Assembly (NCBI RefSeq): GCF_016920785.2
Contig: NW_024609857.1
Span: 72,662,252 to 72,726,251 of the forward strand
Origin: Ixodes scapularis
Lineage: Eukaryota; Arthropoda; Arachnida; Ixodida; Ixodidae
Reading direction: 5' to 3'
Length of the DNA: 64,000 nt
Of this stretch, positions 32,096 through 44,574 are shown piece after piece (the first letter of the stretch is position 1; each line of letters starts with the position of its first letter). The notes beneath the pieces were generated by a model. That model was not told the DNA's origin. It worked only from the letters and a program-made list of their open reading frames with translations, and searched no databases. The position numbers and the translations under genes are program-made.

Positions 32096-33950
32096 TTTAC
32101 ATCATGAAATCAAACATAAATATAAAAAAAAACTGCATATGGTTGGTACCCTATCTACCCTACCCTACCCTATTTTTGTACAAAATAACTCTTAGAGTAA
32201 GATTGCGGGGAAAGTCATGATTTTGGATTTTGTTGTATCGTATTTATATTAAAAGCTATATTCCTTTCAAGGACACTTCGCGTCGTCAGAGACATGATCG
32301 CAATTATGAAATCATCCTGGGAATCTGCCATACCCTGCCAAGAGGATGCGCCAGAACGAAAATATATTTTAATATACTTGCTTGTTTCGTGTTATAGCAC
32401 CCACTTTAAGCAGACGCGTATTTTCGAAACATGGAAATTTACGAAGGACATACTAATAATGTTGTGTCATTTTATTCAGGTCAAGCAATAAAAGAGTGGA
32501 AGAGGAAAGGTGGTCGCCTCACCGCAGCGAAATACTTTTATAAGTACATACGTGGTAAGGCGTGAGTACGCCACTGCGAAAATATCACAATATTGAATCA
32601 CGACCACACCACCTATTAATATCATTTCTCAACTTTTTTAAAACTTTATCTTAGCTTCACTTTATGCAAGCGACTTCAAACTTTTCAGGTTGTTTATTTA
32701 TTTTTTTTGTGTGCTGTTTAGGAAGTTTAATTCAGAGGAACTAAGCATAGCCCAGTTGAGAAAGAAAATATTTATGACTATTTTACTTTGGTTGAGGAAA
32801 ATCTATGAATTGTTAAATTTAACTAGAGCTATTAAACATTTCCCATTTTTTGCTCACAACGTAGACTTCCTTCTGAACACAAAACATAAAAATTGTACGT
32901 CACATTATTTCAAAAAGAAAAACGTTTATACTCCTGTGGCTCATGTTCCTTTCTTCGTGTGATTATTAAATATTATTAAATACAATGTTTTCAACGAAAT
33001 AAATTTTTTGAGGATCAGTATATAAAGTAGGCACGTCGTAATAACTGAAAAGTAAATCTCTTCAGCTTCTATAGTTACGGAGAAAATGTTGGTTACATGT
33101 ACACAAACAGAGTTTTCGAGAAAAACGCGCCTGCAGTGGTGCATAGTCTTTAGCGTTATTCGCTTTGCACTGCGTTGAAGCCTCTCCTGGCACTCGCCTT
33201 TATTTTCCTTCTTTTCTTGCCTTCCGCAGAGCCCCGAAAGTCTGTTTTTGTGATTCGGATGTTGTTCATCCGGTTTAGCGTCGCGTCACGAAACTGGCTT
33301 GGTGTTATACCAAGGGCCTCAAGCAATTGCTTTCTTGTTTCATTGCCGCTGTTGAAGAACACAATTGCGTCGTAGAAAGCAGCCTCACTGTGGACGCTCT
33401 AACAGATGCGGTTTTTTGACACCTACACCAGATTCAGTTGTTTAGCGACTTATTTGCCTTTGGCGTGCGTCCATGAAACGTCCATGCAACGGCCATACGT
33501 CCATGAAGCAAGCACGAAACGCAAAAATGTTTTATACAATATGTTTTATCAAACTTACACAAAACAAAAACGTTTTGTTAATTTTTTTTTTTTTATGTTT
33601 TGAGAGCGAAAAAAGCGGTTAAAGCAATGGCTCCGTAAAGTCACGAGCATTTTAATGGAGTAGGTGTGGTGGGCCCAATTTTAAATTTTTTTTAGCGCTC
33701 ACTCGGACATGCTCATTGAAGGACAGCTTCTGCAAGGAGCCTGCTGTTTTTGTAAACAGAATGAAAAAATTCCTCTTGTTTATTGATATTACCATAGCAT
33801 CCTTCTTAAACACGAACCCGCAACTGCGTGCTTTAAACCACATACCTAACAAAAACTTAACACTGTCGAAAAAAAAAAAGAAAAACGACGCGCGAAAACT
33901 TTACGGAAAGAAGGAGGCTTCTTACAGTATTGTGACTCGTATGTCCAAGA

Positions 33951-33988
33951 TTTTTTTTTTCTTTTTTTTGGGGGGGGGGGGGGGGGGG
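33951..33988. repeat. T-run then G19
   Basis: T9-C-T8 (33951-33969, one C) runs into nineteen G (33970-33988). Same polarity as 39960-40050 and, on the opposite strand, 4432-4477. Confidence 0.9.
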
Positions 33989-34274
33989 AGTTAAAAATGT
34001 TTTTTTTGTTTCTTTCTTGCAAACGAAAACACGCTTTCCCAGGATGGTTGATGCACCTGCAGGCTTTAGTTTTTCTAGGGACAGCATTTTTGGCGAGATA
34101 GAAGACTCCAAAAAAATCTTTGATGAAAATAAGTCTTTCTCGGCGTAAAATTTTTTTTCCCGATTCGCACATTTTTTTTTATAGTAATTCGCTCCCGCAC
34201 AATATTGTATGACGCACTTAAAGCATAACTCACTTATTAACTTTACTCATTGTGGTCGCGCAGGTTTATGGGCC

Positions 34275-34470
34275 GCTCCGTTAAAAATGTGGATCTGGAC
34301 CCGCGGATATGCGATCCGCCTCCGATCCGCATCCGCAGCCCCTGGCCTCTGAATCTGATCCTCAATCCACCAGATCTGAATCATTTTTAGCTTCATTCGC
34401 AGTTGCCTCATCCGCGGATATCTGCGGATGATCTGCGGGTACACCGCGGATATGCAGGGCTCTAGCTGGC
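34275..34470. repeat. GCGGAT word cluster
   Basis: About ten GCGGAT/ATCCGC words, including CCCGCGGATATGCG and its near-complement CCGCGGATATGCAGG at the other end. This suggests a palindrome-rich MITE of about 190 bp. Exact ends and target duplication not determined. Confidence 0.5.
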
Positions 34471-35859
34471 AGCACATTTGATTAGTGCTATTTTTCCAAG
34501 ACCAGTTCTATGGTCACGAGTTTTTCATTGATTTTCCTTAACAATTTTCTTGAGCGGTAACTTGACCTCCCGCTCTTCAGATACGCAAAGGCAATTTATA
34601 CCGCTAATATTTACAGCCTTCTTATCATTTTTTCCGCGAGGAGATAAGACATAATTTGTGTTCGAAGCGAGAACCTATTTGCGACTCGTCATTTGACGAT
34701 CGTATCGGGACGAGGCTTGACCGATCGAAGTTGCAAGCGGTTCCCTCAAGCTCTCCTCTGTAGCACGACATACGGTAGCACAAACACCGCACGGTGTAGG
34801 CGTACGGCTCGAAACCTAAGAACCAAGCACTGTGTAATAGGCAACGCTAGAGCTGAATAAGGTCAGCCATCTCACAATTATCTGAGCATATTGTCAGATG
34901 GTCATCCGTTGACTTGCGTGCCTGACGCCATTATGGCGCCGCTGTTGGTCCGATATCTGACGTTCTGGCTTCACTCATCAAGTTGGGTCTACGTCGTCAT
35001 TTTTCGCGTGCAATAAAAATTCCCTATTGGTCACTTACCACGACGTATTTCTAGAACTGAGAGATGGTACCCGGGAAACCGAGATTATTTTGTTTTACGG
35101 TAGTAAATAAATCCGGACGATCAAGCAAATGAACGTGGATTATATAATAAGGGACATGATCTCAAATACACATATAGCTCAAAATTCTAAAAAAAAAAAA
35201 AAAAAAGGTCATAGTCTTTTTAACCTATGCGTCCTCTTCCTCGCATGCAGAGAGGGTCACCTGTTCAGGCGTCATTTTTCGTGGTTCTAGTCTACCTCCC
35301 TCACATATTTCTTCTTGTCTGCAAATTAAAAAAAATAGGTTTTCTGAAAGCAGCGTTTTCTCTCTTGAGTCAATATGCTAATATTATTCCAAAATAGTAC
35401 TGACTTCTTTCGGTAGACTGCACTGAGTCTCGGAATATGCTGGTAGGTAACGGGAGTTATTTCAGCTGAAAGGTCTTGAACATTGTGACTTGATGTAATG
35501 CGAAGAGCAAGTCCTCTGCTTTTTGCGAGGGGGGGGGGGGAGGTTGCCGGAATGTCAGAACGACGCCAAGTTCCGATTGGCTTTGATTTAAACGATAGGG
35601 GGTAGACTGCAATACTAGGTGCCTTAAGGGCTACCCACTATTTCTTCTTTTTTTTAATCCTGCAGTAAGAGGATGGCGTTTCGGACAGCATCCCAACATT
35701 TGTGCAAGAAGGAGAGGAGCTTGCGCTACGCGTAGGATATAGTTTTTGTACGGGCATATATTACATAAGTGTTATCAGTTCGTAATAAACATCCGAATTA
35801 AAAATAATGCAAAAAGGTTGGGGGAGGGGAAAGTTCTGAAAAAAGTAAAAGAGGTTCCT

Positions 35860-36330
35860 GCGGGTTGTCATGGTCGTTGCCGGACAGAGAGTGAAGAGAA
35901 AAAAGAGGACGGAAGGGAAGAAAAAAGAGGAGAGGGGCTCGTGAGAGAGAGCGGCACGCAGGGGCTCGGGACAGTCGAAGCCGAATCGCAGACCGTCCGG
36001 GACGAGCACCATCGACCTCCGTCGGGGTTCCCAGGCTCCGAGAGGTCTGAATCCTCAAGCCTCGGACTCCGTCCGACTCGCTGACCACCCGGCTATTCAA
36101 GTGACTGACTGCTCGACCCGAACGACTGACCGACTGCCCTCCGACACTCTGACCACTCGACCACCTATAGCTGACTGCCCGACTGCCTGCTCCCTCAACA
36201 AATCAACGACGTGCGCGTTCAAGTAAAACTTTTGTGCATTAATAACTCTAACGTAATTAGCACTGTACATATTCTGTTTATTCAATCTCCTTTTGTTGCC
36301 CAGTGAAAGCTTATATAACGCATCCAAATT
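35860..36330. other. GC-rich block with GACTG words, LTR-like
   Basis: The stretch 36090-36190 is dominated by GACTGAC/CGACTG words, preceded by purine-rich GAGAGAAAAAAG tracts. An abrupt switch in composition is typical of retroelement LTR or leader sequence. I found no paired copy or primer-binding site, so the call is open. Confidence 0.25.
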
Positions 36331-37082
36331 GTCTCCGTGTGATTACTTAACACCTCTCAATCACAACCGACATGACAGGGTGTGCCGAACTGCTTTTCTT
36401 CAATCAAGCGATATAATATGAATCATGTTCTGCTAGTGCTGAAACATCCTGTCTCATTAACCAATACAAATTAAAGGTAATTGCTGCTCAAACTTATGTG
36501 AACCATATCTCGACATCCAGAGCACAAGCGTGCTATCCTATATATTTACTCTTGCAACTGCATTGCGAAATTAGTAAATCGTGCAATGGTTCCCAACTGT
36601 GATGAATATAAAAAATGATGTAGGGTTACCGAGTTTTCTCTTGAGCTTACTGTTTAAATGATATACTTTAGATAATATGACAGGATTTCTTAAAACAGAG
36701 AGAAGTAAATATTGGATGGAAATTATTTATTACTGCGATTAACCCGGAGAGGCAATACCCTTTTTTTTTCGGACGCAAAATTAATATAAAGTGCTACAGG
36801 TCCCCATTCTCTTACCGCAATAACGCGATAGTATTCAGGAGCTCGTCTTCCAAAAAAAGCCGGCATTGGTGGTGTGACGCGAAACTTCCGATTGTTCGAC
36901 AAGGTAATGGCGTTAGAGCCACATGACCTCTCGCAGGAATTTAAAAAACCAGAACGCTCACGTGAAACGTGACGTGACGCTGGTATGAAAGTGAATAAAA
37001 CATTGCATGCAGTGCCAATAAATTTATTTCACTTTATAAAACAAGTCATTTGCCCTAAATTAAAAAAAATTGAAACATTTTA

Positions 37083-37144
37083 AGCGGGATTCGAACCCAC
37101 GACCCTTCGCTTGCGAGTCAGCCACGCTGCTGATTAGGCCACAC
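37083..37144 (-). mobile_element. tRNA-like sequence (SINE head or tRNA fragment)
   Basis: On the minus strand: an A box (TGGCCTAATCAG), an anticodon-loop candidate CTCGCAA (CGC) and a perfect B box GGTTCGAATCC with a pairable T stem (GTGGG/CCCGC). The acceptor strands do not pair: upstream is LINE 3' end, downstream is AAAATG. Either the LINE at 37145 inserted into a tRNA gene and replaced its first seven bases, or this is the head of a tRNA-derived SINE. Confidence 0.6.
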
Positions 37145-39320
37145 ATTTTTTTGCTTTATTTTCTCGGGTTGACATGACAAACAAATGTATACATGCCAGC
37201 CTTATACATTATAAAGGGTCAAGCCGCCAGTCAGTCTTTAGCTGACATTGTCACATTTAAAAATTCCTTAACGCCACTAGTGGTTCAATTCTTGATAACC
37301 ATTCGGGTACAGTTACTTGGGTTTTAACGCCTTCAGTGTAAACCGTAACACTTTCACGAAAGTACATCCTCGCAGGCTGAGCATCGGCACCATTATGGAG
37401 CCTCGCCGTGCGGGAGCGCCATAGGCTGTGAAGGCCCACGAGCATTATCAAATCAAAAAGCACCACCTGGTCATTGTCTATTGCTAAGAAGCGAAAACCA
37501 CGCTGATCCAAAGGAAGATCTTCACGAATAGTTGGTTTAAGTGCGTCCCAAAAGAAGACTCCCTCCCAACAATGCTGGAAAACATGCTAAATTGTCTCGA
37601 GGGTTTTGCAAATGTAAAATTTTGTTCACCAGGGGACGAAAGTCCCCCTTTCTTCTAAATATGTTCTTACAGACAACGTACCTGAGTGAAGTTTAAAAAA
37701 GACAGTCTTAACCCCCGGCGTAACTGGCATCCGCTTCACTCTTTTCACAACATCCTGTTCTGGGCCTTCGCAATACAAAAAAAAAAAAATAAAAAATAAA
37801 CGCTATTTTTTATATTTTTATATAATTTTTTGTTTGACATATTATTGAAATATTCCATGAAAAACGCGCCTGCGAGAAGCAAATTAAAATTACTATTTCT
37901 CTAAAAAAAAACAAAAAAAAAACGGTGCCGGCAATGCATTCGGTGGACACGATTAGCTGAGGCAGCGCACGCGCCAACCTCACCTGACAAACAGCTCGCA
38001 AGAATGGGTCAGTGGTGTCGCGAAAAAACAAAAATCTTTTTACCAACTAGCGGAGAAACAGGTGGGTTAACCGGAGTCCTCCGTCCAGGCACTCCTTTTC
38101 CAGGATGACGCCCAAATAAAAACGGCAAATACTCTATAAATTTTTGTAACATTGACTCGGAAACAATGCAAAACTTGCATAACAAACCATATTTTGCACA
38201 CTAAAATAAGTTGCCCACCGTGACCTTGCAAAAATGGAGAGACTCGCTTCTTTCCATTTTTCAGTTTTATCTCTAGTTTCCAGCCTTTGCGCCCGCCAAC
38301 ACTGCTTCCTGCTTTTATAACAGTCGAGGGGAGCCTTCAGGTACTTGACTGGAGTTGTTACCCAGCTTACTTTTGCAAACGTGCTTGAGCTTGATGACCA
38401 ATCCCCATGCCAAAACCCCATACATTTCGCCCAATTTATATTCACTGGTTGCTGAAAAACCCTTAACTTCCTTAACTACGCGTTTGACACACTCTTTGTT
38501 TTTGCAGAAAAAAGCGATCTCCTCTACGTAGGCCAAAAGCTTAAATTTTGACTCACCCAGTTATAAACCTTTAATTTTCCCACATTGATTGATCCTTAAA
38601 CCCCCAAAGCGCTTCTATATACATACAAAACCAAAGCGGACTTAGAGGGCAGCCATGGCGCACCGAACATTGCACTTTAATGCGGGACCCCAGATTCTTA
38701 TTTACAATTAACCTCGTAGTACAATATCGGTACGCCATTGCTACGCCCTCCTGAATCACGGCACCCAAGTTAACATAATCCAAAATCCTAAACAAAATAT
38801 CATGCGCCACACAGTCAAACGCCTTCTCGAGATCAATCTAGAGAACTGCTACACCAGCGTTCATTGTATCGCAACGCTCGAGCACACACCGCGCCTTGTG
38901 TATGTTGGTGAATATTGTGCGGCCTTTAATTCCAAACGTCTGATGTGGGCCTACTATTTCTGCAATAACAGTCTGCAATCTTTGAGCTAGCAGCTTTATT
39001 GAACCTCTATAATCAACATTAGTTAATAAAATCGGCCTGTACGCTGTTACCTGTTTAAGTTGGTCCTTGTTTTCTGTTTTCGGTATTAAAATGGTGTGCG
39101 CCTCTGCGAAAGACGGGGGCCACACTTTGAGGTCAAGGGCTTTGTTGTATACCGCGGTTAAAAGGGGCGACTACAGAAGCTTAAATTTCTTATAAAAGGC
39201 CGAGCTTAACCCATCAGTGCCCTACGCCTTCCCGGGGTTCAAATTCAAGATAGCACATTCCATTTTCTTGACTGATATGGGCTGTTCTAGGCTCTAGCCT
39301 TTCCTGACTAGGCCACGCGA
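37145..39320 (-). pseudogene. L1/Tx1-like LINE, 5'-truncated RT and C terminus
   Basis: Ordered minus-strand blocks: ILNLNPGKA near 39260; PPSFAEAHTILIPKT near 39110; AYRPILLTNVDYR near 39030; LVGPHQT/IVGPHQTFGIKGR near 38950; an IDLEKAFD-like motif A near 38835; VRHGCPLSPLWF near 38640; LAYVEE where YADD should be (38530); MGFWHGDWS and TPVKYLKAPL (38415-38340); RVFAVFIWASSW near 38130; LHSLWRSRTARLHN near 37420; and EWLSRIEPLVALRNF ending at a TAA at 37257. Frameshifts and stops separate several blocks. The 3' UTR ends in AATAAAGCAAAAAAATG at about 37145. Confidence 0.8.
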
Positions 39321-40358
39321 GGCACACGTGCTGCGTTTTACTCTTAAATGTGAACGTTAAGTGCCCTCTAAGTTTTTATTCAAAAACAGGTTGACCTCTT
39401 TATGAACAAAACTTGTTCATATGTTTTTATGCAACGCTCAAAAAGAGCCCATCATTGCGATCTACGGAAGAAGCCCGGCAAAAAATGAGGCACAGATAGT
39501 GTCGGAATGGAGAAATGACATGTGTCTGGATCGCTTTTTTATTTTAAAACTTATCTCACTTCTGCTATTCGCCGGTTCCTGTCGTAAGTATGACTGGTTT
39601 CCTTGGGTTCTGCGGGAAACAAGATACACTAGTTTGTTCACAACAAGGTCGACCGATTTTCGAATATATGCTGTACTTGAAAATTGCCAGTTGTTAAACT
39701 GAGAAGCTCTAAGTTCCCGTCGTGTTGTCGATCATCATCGCTTTTCTAGTTTGATATAGGCGTATACTCACTTTGCCAGTCTGTTCACTTTACAGATTTT
39801 CAAGGCTCAACCCAAGGTAAAAGAGATCGTTTTTCGAGCACGCTCCCGGTCTTTGAGGCTTGTCTCTCACCGACGTCCACAGCTGAGCGGGCTGTGGTGT
39901 CTCTAGCCGCAGCTTACCTATGCGCAATATCAGGCACTGCTCGCGGGCAAAATTATCGCTTTTTTTTCTCCTTTTATGGATTTTCTCTTTTTCTTTTTTT
40001 TTCTTTTCTTTTGGGGGGGGGGGGGGGGAAGCGAGGGGGGGGGGGGGGGGTTGGGGGAGGGTCTTTGAGAAAGGATTGCATCATTTTTAGAAGTAAAAAT
40101 ATTCATGTGTGCGCAATTTCTGTCAAGTGCGTGCACGACAGGACGAATGCGACTAGAATGTTTGTATTGTATTACGCTGATTTTTCACGCCGATCCACTT
40201 GGTCATGCCAATCGGCAAAGTTCTTAATTGTCGAAAAGGAGCGACAACAGAGGATAGTTGAAGGCATAGCTATTAGCTACGTACAGATTACGCATTTATC
40301 GATGTACACGACAGGCCTCGCGCATGAAATTAAGCATGTCTCGACATTCTAATAATAA
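39321..40358. other. No recognised gene
   Basis: Weak frames only (39421-39702, 39894-40352). Includes the T-rich and G-rich run at 39960-40057. Confidence 0.35.
40013..40057. repeat. Two G16 runs, T-rich upstream
   Basis: G16 (40013-40028), AAGCGA, G16 (40035-40050), TT, G5. Preceded by a T-rich tract. Strong G-quadruplex potential on the plus strand. Confidence 0.9.
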
Positions 40359-40793
40359 AGGGAGTCTCCCCAAAATACTTTCGGAATTTGCTCACCAAAA
40401 AAAAAAAAAAAGAAAAAACTACACATTGCTGAAATTTTTTTCCACCGAAATGTAGCGCTAGACATCCAAACCAGATGTCGAAGTTTTAATGCTAACCGTT
40501 ATTTAATTGAAAAGTTATATCTGATCTAATGGGATTTTCAAAAAGATTTTGCCTTTTTTCGGTAATTGTTTTTATCGAGTTCCATGTAATCGACAGCTGT
40601 CGACTACCATTTTCACATTGAAAATTTCAGAAAATCACTTCTGACTTTTGAATAAGAAACAATTAGTGCTGAAACTTTGGCATCAGGTTTGGACATCTAG
40701 CGCTGCTTAATGGACGGAGCATGAGCGTTCGGCGAAGCGTGCTTTACTTGTGCGGTGAACAAAACCCTGTAATCGTTTTTTGGGGACACCCTG
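40359..40793. mobile_element. Palindromic MITE, about 435 bp
   Basis: Long imperfect inverted repeats. The left arm contains GTAGCGCTAGACATCCAAAC (40452); the right contains GTTTGGACATCTAGCGCTGC (40687). The outer parts also match (AGTCTCCCCAAAA and TTTTTTGGGGACACCC). The centre carries AATCGACAGCTGTCGACT. No coding capacity. The superfamily is uncertain. Confidence 0.6.
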
Positions 40794-41069
40794 CATATGT
40801 TATGTATCACACGATGCGGCAATATTTGAACAGGGCCTATTTGAAAAACATCTCAAATTACGCAGCACATCCAGTCAGCAGTATCGACGACAGTCACTTC
40901 ACCCCGATCAGACGGAATCCAAGAGGAACCTGTTTTGAGGCGCGTTTTGGTGATAGCTTGCTTCTTGCACAGTACCAAAGCGAAGGCATGAACGGCACTG
41001 ATCCCTCTCCTAGCACAGCCCTATCAGTCATCCTTGGCGAAGGCAAAGAAGGGCCTTCCGGGGATTATT

Positions 41070-41345
41070 TTAGCTGAGAACGAGTCTTATTATTCGCAGC
41101 GTCGCGTCACGGGCCTTTTCGCGTTGTTCCCTTCGTTTGTTTCCATTGAATGCCGACCAGAAACGCTTGAACAGGAGGCACTCGATTAACGATTCTTTGT
41201 TTCCACCGTAAAAGATGCATAAAGGGCACGCAGCATGAGGAAGAAAAAGAATAGTGGAAACTTCCAAAAAAAGGCCTCAGAACTCGGTATGAACAAACAC
41301 AGGTAGAGAGTCGCGGCAATTGTGTTTTAGTTGACATTAGCACAT
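41070..41345 (-). pseudogene. LINE C-terminal fragment, finger region
   Basis: The minus-strand frame reads AACPLCIFYGGNKESLIECLL and then FW, like the CP.C...ETI.HCFL.C...FW zinc-finger region near the C terminus of L1/Tx1-type ORF2 proteins. It is short, with a frameshift against an overlapping frame. Adjacent sequence (40800-41070) is unrecognised. Confidence 0.35.
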
Positions 41346-42910
41346 TTGAAACAATTACGTGTCATCCCTTTGCGCCCACCAACATTTTATATTTGGGCGC
41401 TGAGCAGTGGGTGATTCCACGAGAGATCGAACCTGCGGGTCCACTCAACATTTTCATTTTTCTAGTCTTTTGATATGGGATGTACACACAAATGAATCGT
41501 ACGACACTGAACTTTTTTCTCGAAAACGCGTTTCCCTACGATAAAAAAAATGTTTCAAGATTGAGCGACGGCCCTGCTCCCACCGCGGACTGCATTAGTT
41601 GCCACATTTGCGGTCTTGTGGAAGGCAGCAAAGAGTGGTAGGCCAAAAATACTTTCTGTTTCCTGTAGTGCACCAAAGTTTTAGTCAACTGCTTGCAATT
41701 ATTATGTCCTTTATAAAGTAAAGAAATATATTTAAAAAAATTATAACTTTAGACTAGGCGCAACAAATACACTAACTTTCAGGCCTTCTACCCCAATATG
41801 TATGGCATTAGCGACTTTCAAATTATGCCTGCAAAATATGAACTTCCAATACAAATAGAAACATAGAAAAAATATATTGATAATACATATTTAAAAAAAT
41901 ACCCCTATTGCAGAGACAAAATAAAAAACAATAACCGGTCTCGATTTTATTAAACCTCTGTGGTACAACTCTCGTCAGGCCAGCAGAAGGAGTGTACAGA
42001 AACATGTTGCATCATTTGCATGGTGCAAAAGTTCTGAGCGGTCAAAGTGGCGGTTGCGAGCCGTCTTGACTCCAGCGTTTTTCGCTTCACCCCGCTAATT
42101 ATTTTTTTTTTATTAGGAAAAGTAATTTTTTTTGCCAAAAGTAAGAAATTTTTGTGTTGTAGCTTGCTGTAATAAAAACATATTTAGAAATCTTTTTTAA
42201 TTTTGCTCTTGTTGTTGTTTCCGTGCACTCACGAACGTTTACGCTCCTTAATCGTGCTTGGACTTCGCATGTCTCGTTTATTAAAACTGTAGGGAATAAA
42301 AGAACGACGCTTCGAGTGCAAAGCTACGGGGCGCTTAAGTTACGGCGAAGCCAAGAAGGAGGTTAATTTACGTTTGCCACGCGGTATACATGGTTCGCGG
42401 TCGCTGTCGCTGTCAGGAGCTAGTAAGATATTTGAGCTCACGTTTGCCGCGGGGCGAACGTACACATCCCCCTTGGCTCCACCATAACATAAGCGCCCCG
42501 CACCTTTGTAGCCGAGGCGTCGTGCCTCTATTGTCTACGGTTCTAATAAACAAATAAACGAAACTCGAGTACACTTCAGCCTAACTCCGGCACGAACAGT
42601 TGTTCATGCGCTTCTTTCCTTAGGTCTAAAAACGTAACAACGACCTAAATATTACGGCTTGGCAAAGCCGTCGATTGATCATCACCGCCACCGTGGCCAA
42701 ATGAGGCAACACTGGGACGGATAAAATCGCAAAGCCGCCGGCGTACCCTTGCGAGATTACGTTATTACCAAGTCCGAGTGCTGAGTTGTCGCGTGCTACA
42801 CTACCGATTGTTTTAAGAATCTATCAAACGTTAAATATATAAATGTGCATGCGTGTGTGGTTGTGCCGTTCTAGCACTAGGGAGTTGTAGTAGGTGCCTT
42901 CCTCGATAGG
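41346..42910. other. No recognised gene
   Basis: AT-rich, with short frames only. At 41425-41445 the minus strand reads GCAGGTTCGATCTC, B-box-like, but no A box is present. Confidence 0.35.
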
Positions 42911-43156
42911 TACCCAAGCAGCACAGATTTTGGCCAAGCAATGGCCACTCTCTGGCGATGGTCTTTTGTGCAGTGGCCATTCAATGGCCAGTGCTTGGCC
43001 GATGGCTGATGGCCAGTGGCCATTGGCCAGTGGCCATTGGCCAATGGCCAGATAAAGGCCTGTCACCGGCCAGTCTCTGGCCACTGTCCGGCCACTTGGC
43101 CAAGGACCATTGCCAGCCATTGGCCGATGACTGGCCAACTCTGTGTTGCTTGGGTA
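42911..43156. mobile_element. MITE with TGGCCA array, copy 1
   Basis: Inverted ends TACCCAAGCAGCACAGA (42911) and the complement of TCTGTGTTGCTTGGGTA (ending 43156), consistent with a TA target. The 200-bp interior consists almost wholly of TGGCCATTGGCCAGTGGCC-type words, i.e. the palindrome TGGCCA at short spacing. Copy 2 is at 60430-60595. The frames across it are repeat translations. Confidence 0.75.
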
Positions 43157-44570
43157 GAGACAACCCAAAACGGGAGTTAGTGAAACAAAATTGAACGTCC
43201 TGATATCACAGCCGAATACAATTTACGTTGTTTGCGCGTGCCTCAAGATAGTAAAAAGCGAAGTCTTCGTCGAGCTTCCCTCCTCTACAAAAGCGGAACT
43301 AAAAGCGTCCCCCCTTCTCTCTCACCCTCACCCACTTTCTTTTCCAAGTAAACTTTTTTTGGCATGAATAGCTGACATCGTTTTTGTGATCACCTTCTTT
43401 CCAGTTCCCTCGTCGCCGTGTTGAAGACGATTATGGTGTCCGATGAATGTGTTTTTCGTGCAAGGTGACTCTAGTTTGGACGGTATTGTACGCAGTTGCT
43501 CGTCTGAAGCTGATGCTCGTTCTCGTCGATTAAATATGCCGTTCACTTTTACGTAGAACACAAATATACGCCATATGAATAACCTTTTCTCGTGGGGTAA
43601 CTACATTTTTTAAATGTTATTTCTTGAATAGGCTGTTTTCTCACAGCGGGACGAAGTTAGAACCGCACAGACACGGATCAAAATAGAGCTACTATCTTGG
43701 GCAGCTACGTGACCATGCTAACGGCGCAAACGACAGTCCGTTCTGCAATCGGCGAAGCGGAGAAGACGCTCACTGCGGTTTTCGGTAAATACGATCAAAT
43801 ATTCACAAAATGTCTTTCGATCAAGACGTTTCCGCGGGGCAGGGAGCAGTGAGAGTGTCTAAGGACTGATCTGACTCTAGAGTCATCGCATCAAATCCAA
43901 AGACAACGCCGGGCTTCGAGCGCATTAATTTCAAATGTCAAGTCAAATAGCGCATATAGAAATCCATCTCAAGTCAGGCAATGTGAACAGAATTCCTATT
44001 TTACACGTTTTACATCATTTATTCATCTTCGACGGCGTGGTATTTTCCACGGCCTTGACGGAAACCTGCGGAGCTTCACGCCTGCTAAGCTTCCGCAGTT
44101 GCGACAGTCCTGCACGCAACAGTGCCTACAGCTTCGACGTTTGCTCTTCTACGACATCAGATAGCATTGTTAAGAATAAACGACCAAAAACGCACGAATC
44201 AACACCTTTAAATTGATGCGTGATCAGCACCACGAGTAAGCAGGCTGGCAAAAGGGCTTTCCCAGTTTTGTGAATATTTTGAGCTAGATGGCGAAACGTA
44301 AAACGACAGAGGCCATTTTTTAAAGTGTTCTTTCTTTTGATGTCTAAGAGGTGCCAGATGTGCTGTATCGAACGAGGAACAAACGGCGGAAAAGTTGGTT
44401 GCTCGTTGATCCCTGAACAAACAGCTCCGGGGGCGCGTCGTCCATGTCATCACTTCCTCTCACCCCGCCCCCTTTCTTAAAGGCTGACGAAAACCAAGAA
44501 ATGACGAAACTCTCCCTCCATTCCTTCTTTCCTTTGGAGAAGTAGGTTAACCCCCTCTTGGAAAAACCAG
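43157..44570. other. No recognised gene
   Basis: Weak frames (43328-43561, 43935-44216, 44208-44453, 44344-44673) without domains. No repeats noted. Confidence 0.35.
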
Positions 44571-44574
44571 CATG

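Larger units (their letters stand above)
31561..37082. other. Long stretch without recognised genes
   Basis: No protein family recognised in any frame. Within it: a CATCCGC word cluster (31978-32095), a T/G double homopolymer (33951-33988), a GCGGAT word cluster (34275-34470), G12 at 35529-35540, and a GC-rich CGACTGACTG-word block (35860-36200). The rest is AT-rich. Confidence 0.35.

Noticed and set aside
41425..41445. tRNA gene or SINE head from a B-box-like sequence
   Set aside because: GGTTCGATCTC is only a partial match and no A box lies at the right distance.
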